DNA of 64,000 nucleotides, taken from positions 1-64,000 of the forward strand of contig JAKSDI010000019.1 in the NCBI GenBank assembly GCA_022360175.1. Reading direction: 5' to 3'. Within the stretch, counting starts at the first letter, position 1. Every line of letters begins with the position of its first letter. Below, piece after piece: positions 1 through 8,656 of this stretch. The notes under the pieces were generated by a model. That model did not search any database, was not told where the DNA came from, and saw nothing but the letters and a program-made list of their open reading frames with translations. The stretch comes from Chitinophagales bacterium (GTDB lineage: Bacteria; Bacteroidota; Bacteroidia; Chitinophagales; Saprospiraceae). The position numbers and the translations under genes are program-made.

Positions 1-3000
1 AGCATCATGGGTCATATTGCCATTATCATCATACTGATATTGAATCGTTGCCGTTGAGCCTGGTACAAAACCATAACTTCTTGGGCCCAAAGGAGCTGAA
101 TCATCAACTCCCTCTAATTGTCCCATTGGGTTGTAGGAATAGCTTAGGTTGTCTATTTCATTAGGCTCCAGGCATGTTGTACCTGGTACCATACCATTTC
201 TGATCAAATCAGTGATGTTTCCTATTGGGTTATAGCTAATGGAAGGAACAGAGTATTCTTCTGATGGGACCAAATCTGGCCTTAATTCTCCCTGAGGAGT
301 AGATACGACTGTGTAGTAACCATAATTAGCTGAAGTAAGCCGGTCTATTCCATCATAGGTGAAGTTGTACTGTTTTACAGAACGATCTGTCACCTTCCAG
401 CGTAGCTCTGCTATGTTTCCATTTTCCTGATACTTTGAAAAATGCATAGCAAAGAGGGGGCGTTTGATCGTCACCAGAATAGTGATCAAATCATCTGCAT
501 CTATATCAAACTGGTTGAGTATGTAATAAGGCCCTTCCAGTTCACTCAATAATTCTTCTCCAGGAATATAGCCTGTTGTCCCATCACACAATTGCACAAA
601 GGTAACAGTGAGTGGAAATTCAAAATCACTGGCACTCATATTACATATCGAGTTTTGAATGCCTGCTAAAGATTCCTGCTGAGAAGCCTGTTGTTCAGGA
701 GTACAACTAAAGGAGGGCTCATCACACTCTTCCTCTTCTGATTCATCTTCCATATCTTTTATATCCATTCCCAAATCTCCTGCCAACTCCTGATATAAAG
801 CCAGTAGGTTCAAATTAGCATGTGTCCCATTTTCATAACGAGCCTCTAGAATCTCTAGTGGGTTACTGATATGAATCCGTTTGCCTCTTACATAACTACC
901 GGTGAGCAGTGGTAAAGCATCTTTGGGGATCCAACGCGAAGTACCATCTTCAATATGGGTTTGATAGGCAATCACCGGAAAAGTGAGTGTAGCTGGATTA
1001 GTCGAGATGATTTGCTGCCGTATGTCCAATAATGATGCTGATTGTGGCTTAGTATTTTCTGTAGGGACATGATCATTACATGGTACCCCATGATTAAAGT
1101 GAGCATAAAATGGAATGGGGTCTGAAGATAGGTCATTAGTATATCTATAAGTCTCCTCTATATCTTCAAACACAACATCATCTATGACTCCTAATATCTG
1201 TAGGACAAAACTGTGATAGTATTTCCCTGATGTCCCAATCTCATGAAATGTAGAACTGACAATGACATCATCATAGGCATAGTTATTATCATCCAGCCAG
1301 TCTTCAAGATCACTTTCCAGTGTATTCATTGACGTTTGGCTATCATAATAGTAGGGATAATTGGGTAGTGGTACTTCATCCCCTCCCTGAAGTGTTATCG
1401 ATGACAGCTTTACACGTACATAATAACCATCAGGTGTTAATGATGCAGTATGTTGGGAATAAACAACATAGTCATAATACTCATCAAAACAATCTCCTGG
1501 TGTACAGGGGTCTGTACCATCGATCGTTGTTCCATCTGGTTCCTCGCACAACCAATCCAACAAGCCATCTACATCTACCTCTTGTTCTACCTGGATAATA
1601 TCTCCTCCTGTATCAAATAACTCTCCACATTCATCGGCCTCCTGTAAATCGTATACCACATCATTGATATTGGTAAGCCAGCCTCTTACATTATATTTGT
1701 ATTTGGCATAATCTAGTGCACTAAAGGGGTCCAGGCCTGCATAATATTTGCCTACTACCTGATCCTTTTCATTATAAGAACGGCCTATTGCCAATAAGGC
1801 ATCTGCTCCATCTACCCGAGTATTGTAGAAGAGCTCTCTTCCAAAGTTGTCATAGCCTCGTTTGGTAATCAACTCCATTTGATTACCAGCTTTTGTATGA
1901 GTCCGCCTTTCTTCCAACACCCAATCTGCCAGGTTATTGGTGAAATTGTAATAATCGGTCCCTAAGTGATGAAAATCTTTTTGTTGCGATACACGCCCAT
2001 AGGTATCATAGGTAAATAATGTCTGAGCATAAGAAGTAGGCCCGCTTTTTAAGATTTTTGCCTTTGTTGCTACCAATTTACCTGTGTTAATCTGAGAACC
2101 ATTGTTTTCTCCATAGGTGTTTTCCATTACCATACTACCAGGACTGCCATGATTCGCCACATTATTGTAATAATTAGGGTCATCTGGGTCCCAGTTACCT
2201 AATTCATTATGTTTCACTTCTTTTTCCCTGCCATATACATCATACACATAATCCATCCGGTTGCCATTGGCATCAATTGAGTACTCCATTAAATCTGTCG
2301 CATCATCATAACGGAATATCTGTATTTTACTCCCAGGTACCAGCTTAGAGGTCATCCGGTTACGGGTATCATAAGTATAAGTGTAGGGACTACCAGAAGG
2401 CGGATATACATATTCCAGATTGCTTCTTTCATCATAATCATACACAGTTTCTCCTTCCTCTGCATCTATGTATTTATACTGCCGGCCAAGGATATCTGTA
2501 AGCGCGGATGAACGATAGCCTCTTTCATTTCGGGTCGTTACTTTATAATAATTGCTCTCCCCTCCATAATAGGTTTCTATATAGTTCAGGTCTGGAAAAA
2601 TAGCCCGCTGGACTCTATTGAGTGGGGAAGGTTCATATTTATAAGTTGTAAATGAACCAGGCAGATAAGTATCCTTGCCTACTCTCCCTGCTTCATCATA
2701 AATGATTTCCTGCTTAGCAATCCCATTAACTGTTTGTTTTGTCATCCGCCCCAAGCCATCAAATTCTTCCGATGTAATTTGGGTAGGAGTATCATCTGTA
2801 AAAGTAGTCGTCGTAGTTACCTTATTGTTGCCTCCTCCAATTTGATATACTATATCTGTAGTAACATTACCATCTCTTGCTATAATCTTATTGAGGCGGC
2901 CCAATTGGTCATATTCATAATCCACATCCTGCCCATCTATATTTTTTATTTTTGATGTCATCCGGGTATTGAGGTGATAATCATAGTCCCAATTCCAGGC

Positions 3001-6000
3001 TTCAAAATCTCGGGTATTTAAACGTCCTCCATTCAACCAGTTATAGGTTTCTGTGGGGAAACTCATGTAAGTGAAATCATTTGGATAGCCATTTGTATAA
3101 CCACTAGTCAGCCCTCTACTTACTCTTGCATCATTCAATAATATTTCTTCATTTGAGGTTGGATAGCAATTCGTATAAAAAGTCCTGTTGCCTCCTATCA
3201 CTGTACCTCCTGCATATTCCTTCACTTCCATAGGTACATTAATCATCCAGCGATCTAATAAACATTGGGCATCCATTTCGTTCGCAGCAAGCATCTCATG
3301 GGCATATTTATATTCTGTTGAATAGATAGTGCCATCACTATTATTAAAGGATTTTTTTGTCGCTTGCAGATGATCCGAAGATGCATACTCAAAAGAGGTT
3401 GTCTTTTCTACATTATCCAGATTATAAATTATTTTTTCCAGCCTATAGGGTTTCGTCCTAAGGGTATAAGCATTCCATGAATACAATCCGGTTTTTATCA
3501 TTACATCAACTTCTCCATTACTTTCTTCATATGGATCAGGATACTTCACATTTAGTTCTACGCTCTTTAGATTGCCATTTTCATCTCTAACCATTTTTTT
3601 ATGGAGATTACCTGCATCTATCCTTGCTTTCGATGGAGCTAAGGGAAATTCAATCCCCTGGCCTGGATGATAATCATATTGATCAAAATCATCTTCTAAG
3701 GCTATATAGTTAGGGCTGTATTCTGAGTAAAACTGAAATTCTGTAGAACCATTGTCTTCTATTTTTTCTATCACTCTCTTATATCCAAGATGATGCCCTT
3801 CGAAAGAACTCAAAGGAACAACACTATGTTCAAAGAATATATTTACAAAATTTGCCATTGTAGAATTATCCCAAAGATGAGGTGCCTTTTGACAATAAGG
3901 TTCAGCATCAATTGTGTGTGCAAAAGCAAAATCATATTTTGGTTTGTTATACAACTGTCCACTTGACCTACTTTCATCCAGTTTATCTGTGTACTCATAG
4001 GTTCTAACCATGGTTTCTGAAGTACCGTCATTGGCTGATATCTTTTTAATGCGCAAGCCTCCTGCCATAACATTGACTCCAGGATAAGCCACCTCATATA
4101 GGTTAAAACTCAAGGGAGTTTTAAAATTATTTGTAACTGGGTTATAAATAATTAACCTATATGAAGAACCATAATCTATATCATTTACAGGATCCTGGTC
4201 TTCATTATCTATATCAAATAAATCCACAAAAGACCCCAGGAAAACATCTAACGAATATTCATCCCATTCAGCTTGTGATACCAATTCATATACTCCATTA
4301 CTAACCACCTTTACTAAAGTGATCGTAGTAGACAATGAACCGTCACAAGAAGAATTAGTAGGCTGTAGGTTTACATCAAGGCTATATCTTAAATTTGCTA
4401 AAAATTCAGCATCAGGTATTTGAAAAATACTAGAATATATATCTGTAGGGATAGAAGAACATGGCAAAGAAATATCTGTAACATCCTCCAAATCTTCTGG
4501 GCCTAAACCATCTAAGTAATACGTAACAATTTCTAAAGGCGTATAATTTGTTCCATCCCCATAGTCAAGTGGTGAACCACCAGGAGGTAAATCTTCATAT
4601 ATAGAGATTCTATATGTTTCTCCATAATCTATGTCAGTATTAGGGTCTAGGTTAAATAAATTCTCAAAGCGGCCAAATAGAACATCAGGGCTAGCCGCCA
4701 GAAAGGAAGTATGAGCAACAAACTCATAAGTACCATTATTTAGCTTTTCTAAAACAACATCTGTATCATTTCCACCAGCACAGGTAGCAGGGTTTTGATA
4801 TGTGTTACTTAAATTTTTTGTCATACTGTATTTCATCCTTGACAAGTAGTCCTGGCTATAAATTACAAATGATTCTGAATGACGCGAAGAGACATCAGTG
4901 GCAGCAGAAACGCAAGGCCATGACACATCTCCAAGGTTTATTAATTCATTTTCATTGATACCCTCAATATCATAGTAAGTATTCGCTTCATATTCAAATT
5001 TGTGATAGCCTCCGGTGGGATAATTTATTTGCTTTAAAATCCCAAGTTGCATAGAATTTTCGTTTGATTCTCGATCTGATTTGCCTCCATATGAATAGTG
5101 AAATAATGCATCTCCATTTGCATCTAAAGCAACACTTTGATTAAGTTGTCCAGGAGCTACACTAGCAGCACCAATATTAACTTCGTAATAGTTTTCAATA
5201 GGTGGTATATTATATTCGTAGGTTGTAAAAGTTGCATTATTGCCATATGCGCCATTGTAGAATCCCCAATGATCAATAGCCTTTGACAAACGGTTCGGCA
5301 GATAAGATTCCCCACCAACAAACTGCTCCTCATAGTCAAACGTATATGCGGGAATCTCAATAGATTTATCACAACTTAATTCCTGAACACTTAACAACTG
5401 TAACCTTTTGTTTTCTTCAGTACCAAATTGTGACGGCAGTTTTTTATCTTCAAAGTAATCATATCTAAATTTAAACTTCTTACAGTAATTACCGGAAGCA
5501 ATTGAAATCTCATCCAATGCTTTTACATTTTTGCTCGACCCATTTGCATAATGGACTCCTAAATCTTCTCTATCTGTATTCTGTGGGGTAAATGTTACAG
5601 TTTCTAAATTAGAAGAAGTCCGAATACTAGTCAGCCGCGATCCCGTAGCATAGAATTGTGTAAAAAATGGATTCGCCCCACTTATAGGAGGGGTAGCTCC
5701 TTCCACTGAATTTCTTTGTCTTAAATTTTTATAGCCGTAATATTCATAGCCGTTAAAGCCATTATTTACTGGTATATCTTCATTATAATATAATACAATC
5801 TCGTGAAGCCCATCATGGGACTCAACTTTTCTTAAATACCATGCAGAGGGCCCTGCCAGTGACAAACTAGCAATTTTTGTTCGGTCAATGGCTAAAAAGT
5901 TATCTTCAGAGGTGGTACCAAAGTAATATTTCACTCCATCCGGTGTCGTTAAAATAAACTGATATAGCTCATCCTCTCCTGAGCCATTCATCTCGTATTC

Positions 6001-6609
6001 TATCAATATATCCTGCTTAGGTATCAGTACATATTCTCCACTACTATTGAAATAGAATTTTCCTGAATATCCTGCAAAGTTAAAGGAGAAAATATCTGGT
6101 TCGCCATCTTGATGCCCATCACCAATCTGATGATAAAAGTCTGGTTCTGTTCCATTGGCACTCCCACATTGCGGATGGCTAGCGGGAGGGCTCTCTAAAT
6201 AACCGTTACCATTCCCTACCCCTAATCCTTCGTCTTCAATTCCCTGCACAGTTCTTGCTATCATACCTCCGGCACTAAGAGACCATCCAAGCCCTACCCA
6301 ACTAGCAGGTTCTCCGACCTTGATTCCCGATGCATGATAACTCAAGGAAACGGGAAGAGAGAGGGGCCCTTCTTTTACCGTGTGAATAGGTATAGAAATG
6401 TTTGGAACACCGGTATAATAGCTCACCGGTATATCCGTATATTTTCCCAATGCTGCTGCATTAGGTGTTGGCATTGTTACATCTCCAATCAGATTATTGA
6501 CTGGCTGGGCAAAAACATTGCTACCAACAAAAACAAATAGGAAAACCACTAATAATTCCCTAATAAACAAATAGGAAGGTTTGGTTAGAACACGCGTAGT
6601 AAATTGCAT
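1..6609 (-). CDS. RHS/YD-repeat secreted protein, C-terminus outside the window
   Basis: The minus frame starting at ATG 6609 is open to the window edge (2203 codons, no stop seen in the lines checked). Residues 1-35 form a signal peptide ending VFAQ. Next comes the N-terminal module common in Bacteroidota RHS proteins (PNAAALGKYTDIPVSYYTGV, then WVGLGWSLSAGGMIARTVQG). Residues about 540-830 hold two imperfect copies of a cysteine-containing segment. From about residue 1200 YD-type repeats run to the edge, for example YTYDTRNRMTSKLVPG and YQYDDNGNMTHD. Such proteins form large shells and often carry a variable C-terminal toxin; that part and any immunity gene would lie to the left and cannot be seen. 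Export by Sec, then perhaps type IX secretion, is inferred. No complete small gene is embedded in it. Confidence 0.88.
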   Translation of the reverse strand, partial: MQFTTRVLTKPSYLFIRELLVVFLFVFVGSNVFAQPVNNLIGDVTMPTPNAAALGKYTDIPVSYYTGVPNISIPIHTVKEGPLSLPVSLSYHASGIKVGEPASWVGLGWSLSAGGMIARTVQGIEDEGLGVGNGNGYLESPPASHPQCGSANGTEPDFYHQIGDGHQDGEPDIFSFNFAGYSGKFYFNSSGEYVLIPKQDILIEYEMNGSGEDELYQFILTTPDGVKYYFGTTSEDNFLAIDRTKIASLSLAGPSAWYLRKVESHDGLHEIVLYYNEDIPVNNGFNGYEYYGYKNLRQRNSVEGATPPISGANPFFTQFYATGSRLTSIRTSSNLETVTFTPQNTDREDLGVHYANGSSKNVKALDEISIASGNYCKKFKFRYDYFEDKKLPSQFGTEENKRLQLLSVQELSCDKSIEIPAYTFDYEEQFVGGESYLPNRLSKAIDHWGFYNGAYGNNATFTTYEYNIPPIENYYEVNIGAASVAPGQLNQSVALDANGDALFHYSYGGKSDRESNENSMQLGILKQINYPTGGYHKFEYEANTYYDIEGINENELINLGDVSWPCVSAATDVSSRHSESFVIYSQDYLSRMKYSMTKNLSNTYQNPATCAGGNDTDVVLEKLNNGTYEFVAHTSFLAASPDVLFGRFENLFNLDPNTDIDYGETYRISIYEDLPPGGSPLDYGDGTNYTPLEIVTYYLDGLGPEDLEDVTDISLPCSSIPTDIYSSIFQIPDAEFLANLRYSLDVNLQPTNSSCDGSLSTTITLVKVVSNGVYELVSQAEWDEYSLDVFLGSFVDLFDIDNEDQDPVNDIDYGSSYRLIIYNPVTNNFKTPLSFNLYEVAYPGVNVMAGGLRIKKISANDGTSETMVRTYEYTDKLDESRSSGQLYNKPKYDFAFAHTIDAEPYCQKAPHLWDNSTMANFVNIFFEHSVVPLSSFEGHHLGYKRVIEKIEDNGSTEFQFYSEYSPNYIALEDDFDQYDYHPGQGIEFPLAPSKARIDAGNLHKKMVRDENGNLKSVELNVKYPDPYEESNGEVDVMIKTGLYSWNAYTLRTKPYRLEKIIYNLDNVEKTTSFEYASSDHLQATKKSFNNSDGTIYSTEYKYAHEMLAANEMDAQCLLDRWMINVPMEVKEYAGGTVIGGNRTFYTNCYPTSNEEILLNDARVSRGLTSGYTNGYPNDFTYMSFPTETYNWLNGGRLNTRDFEAWNWDYDYHLNTRMTSKIKNIDGQDVDYEYDQLGRLNKIIARDGNVTTDIVYQIGGGNNKVTTTTTFTDDTPTQITSEEFDGLGRMTKQTVNGIAKQEIIYDEAGRVGKDTYLPGSFTTYKYEPSPLNRVQRAIFPDLNYIETYYGGESNYYKVTTRNERGYRSSALTDILGRQYKYIDAEEGETVYDYDERSNLEYVYPPSGSPYTYTYDTRNRMTSKLVPGSKIQIFRYDDATDLMEYSIDANGNRMDYVYDVYGREKEVKHNELGNWDPDDPNYYNNVANHGSPGSMVMENTYGENNGSQINTGKLVATKAKILKSGPTSYAQTLFTYDTYGRVSQQKDFHHLGTDYYNFTNNLADWVLEERRTHTKAGNQMELITKRGYDNFGRELFYNTRVDGADALLAIGRSYNEKDQVVGKYYAGLDPFSALDYAKYKYNVRGWLTNINDVVYDLQEADECGELFDTGGDIIQVEQEVDVDGLLDWLCEEPDGTTIDGTDPCTPGDCFDEYYDYVVYSQHTASLTPDGYYVRVKLSSITLQGGDEVPLPNYPYYYDSQTSMNTLESDLEDWLDDNNYAYDDVIVSSTFHEIGTSGKYYHSFVLQILGVIDDVVFEDIEETYRYTNDLSSDPIPFYAHFNHGVPCNDHVPTENTKPQSASLLDIRQQIISTNPATLTFPVIAYQTHIEDGTSRWIPKDALPLLTGSYVRGKRIHISNPLEILEARYENGTHANLNLLALYQELAGDLGMDIKDMEDESEEEECDEPSFSCTPEQQASQQESLAGIQNSICNMSASDFEFPLTVTFVQLCDGTTGYIPGEELLSELEGPYYILNQFDIDADDLITILVTIKRPLFAMHFSKYQENGNIAELRWKVTDRSVKQYNFTYDGIDRLTSANYGYYTVVSTPQGELRPDLVPSEEYSVPSISYNPIGNITDLIRNGMVPGTTCLEPNEIDNLSYSYNPMGQLEGVDDSAPLGPRSYGFVPGSTATIQYQYDDNGNMTHDA
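4140..4945 (-). repeat. Duplicated segment inside the RHS-like protein
   Basis: Two diverged copies offset by about 435 bases lie in tandem in the coding frame. Each runs from a cysteine-containing start (VSWPCVS in copy 1, ISLPCSS in copy 2) through a similar middle (NNGTYEFVAHTSF against SNGVYELVSQAEW) to a similar end (DIDYGETYRISIY against DIDYGSSYRLIIY). This is an internal domain duplication of about 140 residues. I do not recognise the domain. Confidence 0.7.
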
Positions 6610-6627
6610 AATATAGAGTTTAAAATA

Positions 6628-6787
6628 GAAGTTGTTTAAAATTTCCTCACTGGTCTATCAAAAGCGCCTTTTTACCCCACTTTTCGTTTTTTTATCGCCC
6701 CGTAGCGCTGCTATGCGGCTCAAAAAAAGCCTTGATTGGGAAAAAAATGCAACTTTCTCGCCTCAGTAGGCAACTTTAGACAACTTC
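6628..6787. repeat. 160-bp inverted-repeat element upstream of the RHS gene
   Basis: The ends are inverted copies: GAAGTTGTTTAAAATT on the left and, on the reverse strand of the right end, GAAGTTGTCTAAAGTT. The centre has a small hairpin at 6700-6718 flanked by T- and A-rich stretches. Size and plan match the element at 8450-8611. The rest of the gene-free stretch 6610-7124 is AT-rich and shows nothing else I can name. Confidence 0.55.
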
Positions 6788-7124
6788 ATAATAAGAAAAC
6801 GCCTTTATGCCTGGTACCAGACATAGATTATATGTTCATCAAATAACACATAGTTAATTGGCAGTCAATTTATTAACATCAAAAAAGCATTCATACAAAG
6901 CAACACGCTTTGTACCGTCGTCTTATCCCGCCATTTAATACTCTAGATAAAAAAAGTGAAGTGAGCAGAAAGAGCATACACTTCTATCAGATCATTTTTT
7001 CGATAATAAAGATTTAAACATTTTGACAACAATGCAAGTTTTCAATAAAAAAAGTGGCATTATTTTTTATTGTATAATTATTTCTACCTTAAGTACACTG
7101 AGAGATTATCAAAACCCTCTCTCA

Positions 7125-8024
7125 TCAAAATCCTATATACTCCTTAGGATCAACGGGTACTCCCTTATGCCACAATTCAAAATGTAGGTGAGGGCCATCA
7201 GATAAGGTGCCTGTATTTCCGATAATAGCCACCGCTTCTCCAGCTTTCACATAACTTCCGGCTTTTTTCAGCAGAGCAGAATTGTGTTTATAAAAGGTGA
7301 TGGTATTGTTGTTGTGTTGGATTCCGATGGTATTGCCTGTTTCCAGGGTCCAGTCAGAAAAGAAGATATAGCCATCCATAGCAGCTTTGATGGCCGTATT
7401 TTTAGGAGCCAGGATGTCTACTCCATAGTGCTTTATATCCTGATCATAATCTGCACTTATCTCTCCTGTTACCGGAGGCGTAAAATACATTTGTTCTAGA
7501 GGGATATCTCCTGGGGTAAAATTGGATGTCCGAGAACGCTGAGCGGCATCTCCTAACTGTTCCCTTTCCAGCTCTTCTCTTAATCGCTTCTCTTCTTCTG
7601 AGAGCGGAACTTCACTGAGTGAGTCCTTAGTATCAGTATCCGCTTTAGGCACATCGTCTGCCGTTTCCACATCTCCTACCAATATCTTTCGGAAATTATC
7701 TGCGTATAGGCGTTGAGCAGCCAGTTCCTTTTCCAGCTTCTTAACCTCTGAATCCAGTTGCTCTATTCTATGGCGGCTATCTCCTCCTTTGGCATAACCG
7801 GGAATGTATCGCTTGAGAGGAGTAAATGCAATCGCTAAAACAATCAATAAAGTGAGCAATACTAAAAGAGTGCTGGCAAAGACATAAACATTTAATAGTG
7901 TAAGCCGATAAGAGCCTACTTCTGCAAATGTTTCGTCATTCATTACTACAAGACGGTAGGTATGGCGGTTTCTTTCCTTCCATGCCTGCCATCTCGATTT
8001 TGTATTTCCGCTCTCTGTTGTCAT
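7125..8024 (-). CDS. Membrane-anchored M23 (LytM-type) peptidase
   Basis: A 299-residue protein that probably cuts or regulates peptidoglycan cross-links in the periplasm. A cytoplasmic N-terminus of about 42 residues is followed by one membrane helix (about 43-66), a coiled-coil segment (about 80-155) and a C-terminal M23 domain (about 190-299). The zinc ligands of the family are visible: HYGVD (H and D), and HLHFE near the end; YKHN supplies the middle histidine. The site therefore looks catalytically complete, unlike the degenerate LytM activators. The gene is divergent from sprE across a 632-bp gap, so the two are not co-transcribed. The target bond is unknown. Confidence 0.88.
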   Translation of the reverse strand: MTTESGNTKSRWQAWKERNRHTYRLVVMNDETFAEVGSYRLTLLNVYVFASTLLVLLTLLIVLAIAFTPLKRYIPGYAKGGDSRHRIEQLDSEVKKLEKELAAQRLYADNFRKILVGDVETADDVPKADTDTKDSLSEVPLSEEEKRLREELEREQLGDAAQRSRTSNFTPGDIPLEQMYFTPPVTGEISADYDQDIKHYGVDILAPKNTAIKAAMDGYIFFSDWTLETGNTIGIQHNNNTITFYKHNSALLKKAGSYVKAGEAVAIIGNTGTLSDGPHLHFELWHKGVPVDPKEYIGF

Positions 8025-8262
8025 TATAATTAGTTCTGATATCTACAATCCACCTGAGGCCTGGTTCTCATCTTTAAATTTGCTTTTCTTACTACTGCTG
8101 ATCTTCAAATTTCTTACAAAGCAACTACCAAGATGGTGATTTTTTTAGCCTCCACTTCCGAGGATGATTAAAATACGATACTTTTGCAAATCTGCGTTGT
8201 ATAATAACGCAAGCTATCTCTCTATATTGAGGAATAGTGCGCAAAGTTAATGAAGTTGTTTG

Positions 8263-8318
8263 AGAGTATGTTTAAAATCCCATTAATTGGCTATGACATG
8301 AAAATTTAAATATACTCT
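8263..8318. repeat. Short inverted repeat with AGAGTATGTTTAAA ends
   Basis: Left end AGAGTATGTTTAAAAT and right end ATTTAAATATACTCT are inverted copies with one mismatch, enclosing about 26 bases. It lies in the divergent gap between the M23 gene and sprE and shares its ends with the longer element at 8450-8611. A deleted derivative of that element is a reasonable reading. Confidence 0.6.
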
Positions 8319-8449
8319 TAGAATTTCTGCGATAATCTACCAGCTTTGTTTTTGCAACAGCTTGACATATTTTGTTAAGATAGCTGTATTAGATAATTTT
8401 TTACATTTAGATGGCTTTATAAAACTGTATTGCCCGTTAAAAGCTACTA

Positions 8450-8611
8450 AGAGTATGTTTAAAAATCATACTTCGACACATTTGAGGCAAATACCATCCT
8501 GAACTGCGTTATTTTTTTCGCCGGATTGCCCGCATCCGACTGCAAAAAATGCCTTGTTCAAAATAATATTTGCACTCAACTGCATTCAAAAGCGATATTT
8601 AAACATACTCT
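8450..8611. repeat. 162-bp MITE-like element with AGAGTATGTTTAAA ends
   Basis: Terminal inverted repeats AGAGTATGTTTAAAAAT (8450-8466) and its reverse ATATTTAAACATACTCT (8595-8611) match at 15 to 16 of 17 positions. The middle has a perfect 5-bp hairpin (CGGAT/ATCCG, 8522-8538) between T- and A-rich blocks. No coding capacity. It ends 45 bp before the sprE start, so it may carry or disturb that promoter. Together with the copy at 8263-8318 it is the main content of the 8025-8656 gap. Confidence 0.65.
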
Positions 8612-8656
8612 AACAAAGATAATAGGGTATCAACCACGGAACAAAAAAACAGGGTT

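Noticed and set aside
1320..1598. Plus-strand frame of 92 codons rich in H, N and L
   Set aside because: Antisense to the open RHS frame, with no plausible start context.
6334..6540. Small plus-strand frame in the N-terminal part of the RHS gene
   Set aside because: Lies wholly antisense to the signal and N-terminal module of the RHS protein; a shadow.
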